Assembly (NCBI GenBank): GCA_911728455.2
Contig: OU452227.1
Span: forward strand, 22,693,414 to 22,757,413
Source: Marthasterias glacialis
Lineage: Eukaryota; Echinodermata; Asteroidea; Forcipulatida; Asteriidae
DNA: 64,000 nucleotides
Direction of reading: 5' to 3'
Made by a program: the position numbers and the translations under genes. Shown here piece after piece: positions 13,441 through 24,672 of the stretch; the first letter of the stretch is position 1; every line of letters begins with the position of its first letter. The notes under the pieces are model-generated. The model saw nothing but the letters and a program-made list of their open reading frames with translations. It was not told the DNA's origin and did no database searches.

Positions 13441-15830
13441 TGAACAGATTGATCTACTAAACTACTACATCTACTACTACTACTGTATCAATTGTGTTTT
13501 CTTTAATTATCTCTGTTTCTTGATCAGGCTCAACACTTCATTACTCTTTAAAGAGATCAGTAATAGTGTTTTCCTCCTTTTTCCATCACAGAGACTTCCA
13601 ATTTCAAGATCGACTCCAACAAGATGAACAGATTGATCTACACCATCTCCATCTTCTCAGTTGATTAAGTGTGTGCAGCTGCATCGGGCAAACCTGGAGC
13701 AAATACAAAGCTTGATCGCTCTTCTGAGGGTCGGTAGAGGAATTTCCAGATTTTTTTACCCAAATGGGTTTTTTATCTGGTTTTCGCCTCTCCCAGGTCA
13801 ATTCCAGCGTGGTACAGGACGCTGTGAGGACCTCCAGCTTGGAAGATGTCATTTACCCAAGGAGGAGGTGCTGAGTACATCCTGATGTTGACGCTGTCTT
13901 CTTGTGACACCTGCCTTACCACGAGGTATGTTCCAGATATGCTACTGTATTTTTGTCCTTGATGATGATTTTTGTCCTTGATTTTGTGTGTGACAACAAC
14001 TAAACCTTCATTTACAATAGGTTTCTTTCCTTCAACAAGAATTGAAAAATGGTCATATTGCTGTGCTTTTTGCTTGTTTCGATTTGTTTTTTAATTATGC
14101 AAAAGGCTATATCAATTGTGCTTTCTTCAATTTCCTCTGTTTTTTTATCAGGCTCAACACTTCATTACTCTTAAAAGAGATCAGTAATAGTGTTTTCCTC
14201 CTTTTTCCATCACAGAGACTTCCAATTTCAAGATCGACTCCAACAAGATGAACAGATTGATCTACACCATCTCCATCTTCTCAGTTGATTAAGTGTGTGC
14301 AGCTGCATCGGGGCAAACCTGGAGCAAATACAAAGCTTGATCGCTCTTCTGAGGGTCGGTAGAGGAATTTCCAGATTTTTTTACCCAAGTGGGTTTTTTA
14401 TCTGGTTTTCGCCTCTCCCAGGTAAATTCCAGCGTGATACAAGACGCTGTGAGGACCTCCAGCTTGGAAGATGTCATTTACCCAAGGAGGAGGTGCTAAG
14501 TACAACCTGATGTTGACGCTGTCTTCTTGTGACACCTGCCTTACCACGAGGTATGTTCTAGATATGCTACTGTATTTTTGTCCTTGATGATGAAGAAAAT
14601 GTGTGGGGGTTTTCTTTTTGAATTGATCATGAATTCAAAACAATTTCCAAATCGTTTTTGTGCAGCAATTAGCCAAAAAGAAATTCTGTTTTTGTGTGTG
14701 ACAACAACTTAACCTTCATTTACAATAGTTTTCTTTCCTTCAATAAGAATTGTAAATTGTTCATACTGCTGTGCTTTTTGCTTGTTTCAGTTTGATTATT
14801 AATCATGCAAAAGGCCATATCCATTGTGCTTTCTTTAATTATCTCTGTTTCTTGATCAGGCTCAAAACTTTGCTTCTCTTAAAAGAGATCAGTAATAGTG
14901 TTTTCCTCCTTTTTCCATCACAGAGACTCCCAATTTCAAGATTGACTCCTACAAGATGAACAGATTGATCTACACCATCTCCATCTTCTCAGTTGATTCC
15001 TGCAGCTGCACTGGGGCAAACCTGGGGCAAATACAAAGCTTGATCGCTCTTCTGAGGGTCGGTAGAGGAATTTCCAGATTTTTTTACCCAAGTGGGTTTT
15101 TTATCTGGTTTTCGCCTCTCCCAGGTAAATTCCAGCGTGATACAAGACGCTGTGAGGACCTCCAGCTTGGAAGATGTCATTTACCCAAGGAGGAGGTGCT
15201 AAGTACAACCTGATGTTGACGCTGTCTTCTTGTGACACCTGCCTTACCACGAGGTATGTTCTAGATATGCTACTGTATTTTTGTCCTTGATGATGAAGAA
15301 AATGTGTGGGGGTTTTCTTTTTGAATTGATCATGAATTTAAAACAATTTCCAAATCGTTTTTGTGCAGCAATTAGCCAAAAAGAAATTCTGTTTTTGTGT
15401 GTGACAACAACTAAACCTTCATTTACAATAGGTTTCTTTCCTTCAACAAGAATTGAAAAATTTTCATATTGCTGTGCTTTTTGCTTGTTTCAGTTTGATT
15501 ATTAATCATGCAAAAGGCTATATCCATTGTGCTTTCTTTAATTAGCTCTGTTCCTTGATCAGGCTCAACACTTTGCTTCTCTTAAAAGAGATCAGTAATA
15601 GTGTTTTCCTCCTTTTTCCATCACAGAGACTCCTAATTTCAAGATCGACTCCAACAAGATGAACAGATTGATCTACACCATCTCCATCTTCTCAGTTGAT
15701 TAAGTGATGCAGCTGCATTGGGGCAAACCTGGAGCAAATACAAAGCTTGATCGCTCTTCTGAGGGTCGGTAGAGGAATTTCCAATGGTTTTGTTATCTGG
15801 TTTTCTCCTCTCCCAGGCAAATTTCCTTAG
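13311..15830 (+). repeat. Tandem cassette array, 625-708-bp unit, about four copies
   Basis: The landmark GAACAGATTGATCTACACC occurs at 13625, 14250, 14958 and 15661 (steps 625, 708, 703), with a shortened form at 13442. The two longer steps contain an extra ~80-bp segment near 14590-14690 and 15295-15395. Each cassette has a pyrimidine tract ending CCATCACAG, a second one ending CTCTCCCAG, and a segment ending CACGAG followed by GTATGTT. These look like splice acceptors and a donor, so the array may be duplicated exons. In the copy at 14956-15213 one frame stays open for 85 codons; in the neighbouring copies the same frame has a stop (GATTAAGTG). I therefore do not call a protein. Confidence 0.8.
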
Positions 15831-16419
15831 GGTCTTTTGTACCCCGCTAAATGCAATTTCAAAAGGAAATACAATAACTAAATTTTGAACCCATTTTATA
15901 AAAGTTAAAACTTAAAAGAAGCAAAAATACAAGTTATGTTTCTCAACATTCTCCAAAAGTTGTAGCATTTTTCAAAATTGTCAAAATGTCATGCAGCAAA
16001 ATGTCACATGATTGTTTTTATAGTTTACATTTTTACACTGATTTTAATTTATAAATGAAAAATCATACTTGTCATCTAAGTTTTGTTTCAAAAAGACACA
16101 TTCCCTTTTTCCCCTAATGTTTTTATTTTCTTAATTAGTTGCTAAAACCATTTGAGTCATTTGGCCTTCTCATCACCCCTCTACAGAGTATAGATCAAAG
16201 ATATTTAATCTATATTTTTCTCTTTCTTCTTTTTTAACATTTAAGTAAAGATAAAATATTTAATGGTAGTTTATTGCAATTAAAATGGACTATATACAAA
16301 GGGTGCATGTAGCCATTTGGGACTGTATTAGAAAACAAATAAAATAAATTGACAAAAAATGTTTATTGCTTCAAAAATTAAGTCTCTCTTAAATCATAGT
16401 ACAAGATGGTAAGTAGTTC
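15831..16419. other. AT-rich intergenic DNA
   Basis: No gene, RNA or repeat structure seen. Confidence 0.4.
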
Positions 16420-16795
16420 ATTGTTTCATACGTCTGAATTACTGCCTCAGACGTATGACATAAAGTCATAATAGCTTCTATTTGACTTTTTACCTAATAC
16501 GTACTATTCATAACTCATATGTACGACACATTATCTCATACATATGACTTATTATCTTGTACGTATTACTTGTACACAAAACTTATGTCTTGTGTACAAT
16601 TTGTCTTGTCTGTACAACTTCTTATTTGGTACGTAAAGTTAATATCACATACATCTGATACAGGTACATATGATTTGTTTGATATGTAAGACTTATTGTA
16701 TCGTATGTATGACATTGTTATTTACGTACAACTCACTTGTTGGTACATTATGATATCTTGTGCAATGTCCAACTTACTATCTTGTACACAGATTT
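16420..16795. repeat. Degenerate minisatellite, ~20-25-bp unit
   Basis: Imperfect repetition of a motif close to TTGTACGTATGACTTATTAT, with variants such as CATACATATGACTTATTATC and TACGTACAACTCACTTGT. The unit boundaries are eroded, implying an old array. Confidence 0.6.
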
Positions 16796-18350
16796 AAGCT
16801 GAACAGCATTTTTCACGTGAGCAATGATAAGCTTCTGTATGGATTTTGATAATCCAATGATTTAAGACGTAGTGGTTGTAGCATGGCTGTAGTTGTGACT
16901 GACAACAATTGGCATAGGGGTTTAACATGTGTGTAAACAGTGAATGGTGTGTGTGTGTTTGTGAGCTTAGGTTTTTTGTCATTTGTTTTCAGGAAACTTC
17001 TATTGGCATGCCATTGTTACTATTCATGAATACTTATTGATCCAAGATAAAATTGAATTTAAACAGACCCAGTAAGGACATGTTTCCTTTTTTATTGACT
17101 AACATTGCCTAATTGAGAATCTACTCTATTATGTATGTGGTCAATTTACTACTCTCAAATGTGGTTTTTGGCCTATGTAATAACTATGTAAAGAATTATT
17201 CTAGTTCAAGAGATGGTTCAACAACCTTTAGAATAACCCCAACAGAATACTGATATGCTCACAAGTCTAGGGTAAGAAAATGGTTAAGTAGGCCTACACT
17301 ATTACAAAGAGTGTTATTTTATCTATGAAAAACTGATGACCCAGTATGTCAAATTTAAATAAAAATCTGTATGGGCAATTAAAATAGGTCATCATTTGGA
17401 TAATAATATACACCTCTTTAAAACAAAGTGAGCACCCATTGATGAGAACAATGTTAGTTCTTTTCTAGAGGATTAGAATGAATATTGTTCTCTTGAACAA
17501 AAGTTGCACCATCCCTTTAATGTTCTGAACAGGTTGATTAATATGTGCTCCCATCAAAATGAGATAAACTTTTCATTTTCTGAAACTGTTTTGGACAAGA
17601 TCTTTCCAATTACATCCCAATACTAAGGGATGCAAAAAATGTGTCAAAAATGTACTGAATTAACACAAAAGGTAGATTGACTTTCTGGGTCAATAAATCT
17701 CATTTTGGGACTGAACTCATTTGATGGGAGAAGGTTGCATTAATGTAATTGCTGTTATTATTGTTTTGTTGTATTTACTTATCTAGAGAAGGGCAGTTTA
17801 AAGTGGAAACTGTAATAAGGTATTTTAAAACCAGCTTATTCAAACAAGGCTGCACTCTTTGATTAAACACACCAAAATGTCGAAATAAAAATAACTGAAT
17901 GTATGAACAATTGGAAGACTTATTTTTGATCAAAATAATAAAATGTAAATAACCAAATTAAACAGAGAAAAGACTCAAACTTGTTAATTATTTACAGTAT
18001 TTTTTGTTTACATGATGGAAGCACCATTTAATACTGAGGATGGTAATACCAGTGAAATGCTCTTCTAAAACTATTTTGTTTTAAGAAAAGTACTATTGAT
18101 TTTATATAACAGCTTATTTTGCCATCCTACAAAATATTAAGTTGTTTCCATTATGCCCCCTTTCTTACACAAAATGATTACTTTTTGGTGACCCCTTTGC
18201 AAATGAAACTTTGTACAAACATTTGAAATATACTTTAAAAATTGATTTTGTTGATAATGAATGAAAAAGACCACCTCAACTTGATATAGTAATTAAGGCT
18301 CATTTACAATGATTAAACATAAATCATTCCTCTTCTTTTTGGAGCCCCCA
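16796..18350. other. AT-rich intergenic DNA
   Basis: No gene recognised. A weak inverted pair, CTCCCATCAAAATGAG near 17549 and CTCATTTGATGGGAG near 17717, may mark the ends of an eroded fold-back element of about 185 bp. Confidence 0.4.
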
Positions 18351-18543
18351 GGGCCCAATTTCATAGAGCTGCTTAAGCAGAAAATGTCGCTTAACAATTT
18401 TCTGCTTAGCAGAAATGAGCAGGATACCAGTCAAAAATTGTACATGTGGCATGCTATTCTGGCTGGTAACCTTATTCTTGTAAGCATAATTTTGCTATGC
18501 TTACCTATCTTTTGCGCTTGAGCAGCTCTATGAAATTGGGCCC
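18351..18543. mobile_element. Fold-back MITE, GGGCCCAATTTCATAGAGCTG ends
   Basis: A 193-bp palindrome-like element. The left end GGGCCCAATTTCATAGAGCT is matched by its complement AGCTCTATGAAATTGGGCCC on the right, and the interior pairs CTGCTTAAGCAGAAA with TTTTGCGCTTGAGCAG loosely. Related copies lie at 29411-29556, 42049-42361 and 50569-50756, showing a dispersed non-autonomous family. No transposase is present. Confidence 0.85.
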
Positions 18544-20148
18544 AGATTGTGAGAACATTCTCAATAATAATGTTTGAGAGTATATCTTCAGTGGCACAAT
18601 GAGACATCTTCATTTGGGGGGCCAACCCAGCAAGCAGGCCAAACAAATAACTTGGTGGGGTGGGGGTGGCTTTTAATTTTTGTTTACCTCATTGGGGAAA
18701 GAGCAGGCAAGGTTCCCCACTGGATACACCAATGTATATTATCTTCAACTTTCAAGCAATTTTCTCAAACTTTCAGAGAATGAAGCTCATTTTGGATTCC
18801 CCTCAGATAACAAGATGTCCTCTTTGAGAAAGATGATTATGGCTTGAATGTTTGAGAGTTCATTGAGTTAAAAGTCAGAATAAACAGATTTCTATCTAAA
18901 GCCAACTGATTAGGTCCTTCTGATATTGTGTTTTTATAAATAAACAAACCAACCAACATACCCCCTGACAAAACAGAAACTAAAAGTGACCATTGAATTG
19001 GATCAACTTTTCATAGGTTGATTGTATGGTTTGTTTGTTAAAATAAAAATTAAAAATCCAGTTTGGGAATAAATCTTTGCCTAGTCTTCCAAAAACTAAT
19101 GATCTGCTTTCCTTGGTCTGTGTATTTCAGATAGTTTTATCTCATATATGGGCCTCATATCAATTATGCACAAAATCCCTGAGAGTAACTTAAATCACTC
19201 CTTTTTAATTTTTTTTCCCCCACTGAAACACTGACTTGAAAGACGTTTTCATCGGTTTGTATTTTTCATATCAAGAAAAGGACCAGACTATCTTTTCCTT
19301 CCAGCCTCGGTTTGGTCACGCTTGATCAAATAGAAGAAAAGCAAGATGGTTGCACCATGTTAAAGTTTACAGTGGCGAGATTGGTCATCGTTAAAAAAAA
19401 CAGAAACCTTGGAAAAGGGACAACGGACTTTGCAAATTTAATAAATTGCGCCACCTGTTGTTTTTAATTGGTAAGGAGCAAAACAAGATTTTGTTTGAGG
19501 TTACTGTACTTTCCGGAGATTGTTCCATTATACACAAAATAGGGTTCTTTCAACATTGAGGGGTTTATTTACATCAATTTACAACGTGCCCTATATGGAG
19601 GAAAGTATAACTGTTTTACGCAGATGTTTATTACATTAATCAGATACATGCTTGGTTTTAGAAAATCATCTGTGTAGATAGAAGGCAGGGTCAGGGAAGA
19701 CAGACAAATGAACCCACCATTTCTTGCCCACCTTTTAAAAATGCGATATTGAAAAAGACCCTTTAAATTTCCGCATTTTTTTTTTTTTTTTTTACACCGG
19801 GGATTGATAAAATGCATATTTTTATATTGATGTTGACATTGACAATATGACATTGAATCAGTCATTGAATGACTCACCGGTCATGCACGTATTACTAATG
19901 TGATATGAAGAAAATGTTTCGAGGCTCATTGTGCTACAGTCTGTGTTGATGTTATAAGTTGACATCTTCCTAGTTCTACCTAGACAAAAGTCTGCATTCT
20001 TGCAACAACATCCAAGCAGCCATAGTGCATCATCAGTGCAGTGAAGGTGCAATTGCAAGTGAGTAGCATTTTCAGTTACATGTAGACCCAGTAACTTAAC
20101 GGGGGCGCTGCTCTTTTAAAAAAAATTTTTTGACCTGGATGGTCATAC
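18544..20148. other. Intergenic DNA
   Basis: No supported gene. A poly-T run lies at about 19779-19796. The 102-codon minus frame at 19569-19877 crosses that homopolymer and looks spurious. Confidence 0.4.
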
Positions 20149-21160
20149 AAGTAGTAGTACTGAGTGATAATAGTAGTACAGTAGTATACACATATGGACT
20201 GGCAATGAGGACAAATAGTGCACGTCTATGCACCCCGAGGGCCTGTGAGTGACCAGGAGAGGGTCCTATTTCCCGAGGCCGAAGGCCGAGGGAAATAGGA
20301 CCGTTTTCTGGTCACTCACAGGCCCAAGGGGTGCATAGACGTGCACTATTGCCCGAATAATGCCGGTCCACACCTCAGTCTAAAATGTCATGTGAAAAAA
20401 ATATTTTCAGGACGCAAAGTTTTACAATGGTAAACTGTTATGAGCATTGTAAACATTTTGAGGGCGCTGTTTACCAGTCAATAGTTTTTGGGTTTTTGAA
20501 ACTATTTCCCGCTTTGCAAACTATTTCCCCCAAATGAAGCGCGTGCGGTGCGTTGACGCGCGTTAAGTTCACGGTGGTGCAGATTTCATGCAATAGGCTA
20601 TATTGGTTCACCCCACGTGACCGTGTTTCAGCCAATCAGGATAAAGAACCAGGGAGAGGTGTGTTATAATATACACATATGGACTGGCAGTGAGTGAAAT
20701 AGTGCACGTCTATGCAACCCGAGGGCCTGTGTGAGTGACCAGGAGAAGGTCCTTATTCCCAAGGCCGAAGGCCGAGGGAAATAGGACCCTCTCCTGGTCA
20801 CTCACAGGCCCGAGGGGTGCATAGACGTGCACTTTTGCCCGAATAATGCCAGTGCATATGTGTTTTATAACACACCTCGGTCCAAAATGTCGGTTGGAAG
20901 AGTAAATCACGTTTTTTTGGCCGGAGATTCTTCTCGATCCGCAGACGCCACTATTTTCGTTCTCTTGAGAGCGCTGTTTACCAGTCGACAATAGTTTGGT
21001 TTTTTTTAAAACTATTTCCCACTTTGCGAACTATTTCCACCAAATGAAGCACGTGCGTTGCGTGTGGTGCAGATTTCATGCACTAGGCTATATTAGTTCA
21101 CCCCACGCGACCGTGTTTCAGCCAATCAGGATAAAGAACCAGGGAGAAGTGTGTTATAAT
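20149..21160. repeat. Two tandem ~500-bp units, each with a long hairpin
   Basis: Unit A is about 20160-20670 and unit B about 20661-21160. Each has a GC-rich hairpin (about 20216-20352 and 20660-20876) whose arms carry AGTGCACGTCTATGCA and GAGTGACCAGGAGA and fold around GGCCGAAGGCC. Each is followed by a spacer containing ACTATTTCCC repeats and TTTCAGCCAATCAGGATAAA, a CCAAT-like box. The second hairpin has longer arms that extend through ATACACATATGGACTGGCA. This is a dispersed fold-back family; no protein is encoded. Confidence 0.8.
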
Positions 21161-21165
21161 ACTCA

Positions 21166-21420
21166 AAGGAGTACAGCGCCCTAATTACTGAATACTGGGT
21201 CTAATTTTCAATTAAATTTTTGTGGTGTGATGACACTGACAGTCTTAGTTTAGTAGTAGTATGATACTGAAATAAATCTGTTCTGGCCTTAGACCCAGTA
21301 ACTGGGGCGCTGTACTCCTTTTTGAGATTTTGACATTATCTGTCGTACTAGCTAGTATGACAGATAATGTCAAAATCTCAAAAAAGGAGTATTGTGCCCC
21401 AGTTTCTGGATCTATTTTAG
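21166..21420. mobile_element. Fold-back element with ACCCAGTAACTGGGGCGCTG arms
   Basis: An almost perfect inverted repeat at 21291-21413: the left arm AGACCCAGTAACTGGGGCGC continues through CTCCTTTTTGAGATTTTGAC and is mirrored after a short loop. A partial arm lies just upstream (AAGGAGTACAGCGCCC, 21172). A related copy is at 38851-38955 in the first intron of the paralogous gene. Confidence 0.8.
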
Positions 21421-21423
21421 CCT

Positions 21424-21571
21424 ATAGACCTTATCGCAAATACTGCTGCCTCCGTCTGATTTTGCGCAATGGTTGAAAGGCACAGTGGGAAGGAAAAGAG
21501 AACACTGTTTTAAATTTTAAGCCTCCCCATTGATTGTGCAAAATCAACCAGGCAGTATTTGCAATAGACCT
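21424..21571. mobile_element. Short MITE with GACCTTATCGCAAATACTG ends
   Basis: A 148-bp element with imperfect terminal inverted repeats: TAGACCTTATCGCAAATACT on the left and AGTATTTGCAATAGACCTA on the right, with internal complementary stretches. It has no coding content. Confidence 0.75.
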
Positions 21572-21735
21572 AGCCCCACAAATAGTGCCAATTCATTGGA
21601 CTACCTCTGCTTCTTGGCCCTCTGAATGCCGTGACCCACATTCAGACATCAACTTTGGAAATGAGACTTTTTTGCCAAAACTTTTCCCTCAATGATCTCT
21701 TGTCTTGGTCATTGCCCGAGATTCTGGAGTACATA
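21572..21735. other. Block shared with intron 1 of the paralogous gene
   Basis: About 150 bp resemble 38598-38760. Both contain GTGCCAAT, TGGACTACCTC, CTTCTTGGCC, CAGACATCAACTTT, TTTTCCCTCAATGATC and GGTCATTGC. Read in one frame, both give IVPI-WTTS-SWP...DINF. Here the block precedes the first coding exon; in the paralogue it follows it. It may be a repeat, a lost exon or a regulatory element. Confidence 0.6.
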
Positions 21736-22288
21736 AGAAATTCTTAATGGAGTGGTTTAAATCACTAAACTGAATGAAGATGTCATGATGACATTGAAAG
21801 CTACATTGCTGCAATTATTTTGATTCCAAAAAGGTATCTAAAATTATCGTATTTTTAACCCGTTTTCTTGAGGTGAAGTGGAGTGGTCAAGGGCTTGCAT
21901 TAAGTTGTTCTAAAATTGTCGAGTTGGCACTAAAAAGTGAGACCCAAATCTATCGGTTGTCAACTTCTTAAGTTGTAATGAATGTCATAGTGAATTTTAT
22001 CACTGTGTTGGGGAAAAAAGGTCCTTCATGAATCTCCCACTGAATGATTGGTATGATTTTCTCTGTAGATGTCTCAATATCTGCCATCAAACCTTTATGA
22101 AGTATCAGTAAATTTTGCATCATGGATGTCAGTTATTGCTCTAATGCAATTAACAATTTTAACATTTTAATTTTAAAGCATGACATGAAATGTTTTTATT
22201 TGCTTTTGTCTTTCCATTACACCAGGTTTTGTGTCAGCAAAACTCTGTAGATGACTTAGAATACTAACAAGCTCTTCAATCGTGCAGG
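21736..22288 (+). promoter_or_regulatory. Region upstream of the TIR gene, with a likely splice acceptor
   Basis: No separate gene. Just before the ATG a perfect branch-point-like TACTAAC (22263-22269) is followed about 20 bp later by CGTGCAG (acceptor at 22287). The first coding exon is therefore probably preceded by an unseen 5' non-coding exon, and the promoter would lie further left. Confidence 0.45.
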
Positions 22289-24672
22289 ATGTCACAGTTT
22301 GTTGTCAAAGACACTCTTGTGATCGACACGCAATCTTGCGGTAAATGCTACATTGAGCTATGCCTCGGCGATATCACCCGGTTGGACAAAAAAGACAAAG
22401 TTGATGTCCTCTGTGTTTCAGTGTTTGGAAGTAAGTAGTCTACGTCCAAGCCCAAAAAATCACACAAATTAGCAGATGTCTTTCTTTAACTGCTGTGAAA
22501 ATCATGAATCAAACCACAACAGCACATAGTGGGTCACACATTTGACACTGGATGGCATGTACACACAACGAGCCAGCAAACAAGTGATGGTGTGTAAATT
22601 TGGGTTATTTAAGCATGATACTAAGTTTGAACACTTTCAAACTTGTGTGTAACATAAATCTTATTATAGGAATTACAAAGATTTTGCACTGACCCGACCA
22701 TTTAAAAGTACCTGTACAGTGCAAACAGAACTTTTTACAATTTACATGTATACTGGTTCAGGGGCCATTTATTCGCTACAGTCTTCCACCAATCAGAAGG
22801 CAACTCTCCAATATGTTTCTTAATTTGTGTTGTTGTATGTAACACAAGTACATGTGTTCTATATATGTGTTGCCCATTTTGCTTGATAGTTGCTATGGTG
22901 AGAAGTGCTCAAACAAACAATCTTTCTGTCTGAACTTCCTTTTTTTTCAACACTTCAGGTAGCTATTCCCCGGTACCCCACACTTTGGTGGGTTCACTTC
23001 AGACCAACCTGAATTTGAGTCTTAAACAGCTGTCTGAGAACAAGGCTGAGGATCTCCGTCATGCATACATGTGTTGGATATCACAGCCCCTTCCTGATCA
23101 TCTACCTTATAGGAAGCTGTTGTGCTTTGAGAACAGGTTTGTCTGGGTAGGGTGGGTGGCTGGGTCGGGATACCGGCCTGGAATTACACAGCCTCCACAG
23201 GGGGCCGTCCATGGCCTCTGTTGTCCTGATCTTGGCCCTGAATCCCCTTTGAAAGTTTCCCATAGACTTTTCAACAGAAGTTTCCTTTTCAAAATGAAAA
23301 TGGCTTTGACCTCTCAGTGATTAAATTCCAGGCTAGGGTATAGAGAGAGGGGTGAGGGTGTCATAAACATGGGGCTACCAGGGTTATAGCTGGGCCAATT
23401 TTAGTGGTGGGCTCTACACCAGAACTCTGTGAAGGCCGCTGATGCCAAGAGAAGCACAGAGAGTCCTGAACAAAGTCCTGAAAAAAGTGCATGCACTAAC
23501 CATAAATACTCCCTCAGTCATCCAATTTATCATCAGACTTATCTGTATCCTGACATTTACTCCTTCAAATTTTCCAATAAATTTTGGAAGTTGTCATGGC
23601 GATCAACACATAAAGTTTAACCAAAAATTTCTCAAAAGAAATTTCTGTACAGAATTTGTGCCAGAATTTGTGCATTGGAAAGCAAATGTTAATATTTTTG
23701 TTTGTTTCTACTCACCAGTGGTAGACGGGTACGTCCCCATGAAATGGTAGGGAATGTGTTCCGATGTCTGGTACCTGTTCTCCAAAATGAACCAGGGACA
23801 GTCATTTCTCCATTACTCAATACAGGAGCGCAGGTAAGGACCATAGAGTTGATTTGTTACTAAGACAGTGTGGTCATTGCCCATTGGCTGTATCAGCAAC
23901 ATTTCAATATGTACATTTGCAGTTATTTAGCCACAGCCTTATCGGCAACAAAGGCTGTCGATTTCAACATAACCTGACTCTAGGAAACTATAACTTGTAA
24001 AGTAGTAAAATTTGTGGGTACAACCATGTAAAAATCTCTTTTGGGAGGAGTGGTGGCTCTGAAAAGAGCCAGTGTGGTCGCTCTTTTCAGAGCCACCACT
24101 CCTCCCAAAAGATATTTTTACATGGTTGTACCTGCAAATTTTACTACTTTACTAGTTGTAGTTTCCTATCCTTCACACCATGCAAAGCTTCATACATCAC
24201 TCAACCTTACTCTAATTGAAGTAATAGTTCACCTTACTTTTATTGACACTAAAATATTTATGACCTCACAGGTGTTTGGAATAGTAAATTAATAAGCCAT
24301 TTGCGAGTTAGATTGGATTTTTTTACTGGTACAATGACTTGTTTAGTCACACGTTCCCACTTAAACTTGGTGTCCTCTGCACTATTTCATTGAATAAAAA
24401 TTGTTGAGAAGAGAAGAATCTCCTCTTGATAAAAACTTTCTTGTTTGAACTCTCCTTAGGGTATGGATGAAGCCAGAATGCTTGGCGGTATAGTGGATGC
24501 TGCTGTGAAGTGGATGAAGGCTGGACTGCCACTCAAGCGTTTGAAGATTGTGCTGTATGCCACCGTTGTCAAAGGCAAAGTGATCAGCATCAAGATGAGG
24601 GACCCCGATGGGATCTTAGAGTGTTTTAAAAAGCTGAAGAAGAGATACAACAAATTGGAGTTGATTCCAATG
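22289..24672 (+). CDS. Exons 1-4: N-terminal macro-like domain
   Basis: These exons encode residues 1-216. The opening strand and helix GDITRLDKKDKVDVLCVS resemble the macro-domain pattern in which a hydrophobic strand leads to the ligand-binding loop, but the usual Asn-x-Ala-Asn is replaced by VSVFGS. The second signature, a strand followed by a Gly-rich loop, is kept as SPLLNTGAQG (137-146). It is followed by a helix GGIVDAAVKWMKAG and a strand LKIVLYATV, as in macro domains. Exon phases (1, 2, 0, 0) and exon lengths (142, 178, 115, 213) match the paralogue at 38164-43394. The domain ends exactly at the intron before TIR1, which fits modular exon fusion. Confidence 0.7.

Noticed and set aside
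19569-19877. 102-codon minus-strand frame
   Set aside because: It runs through a poly-A/T tract (poly-Lys) and shows no recognisable domain.
22985-23320. 111-codon frame read as a single exon
   Set aside because: The frame is real only to 23136; a GT donor there keeps phase with the next exon, and the remainder is intron.
24041-24292. 83-codon frame in intron 3
   Set aside because: It lies on one arm of a near-perfect hairpin and has no splice support.
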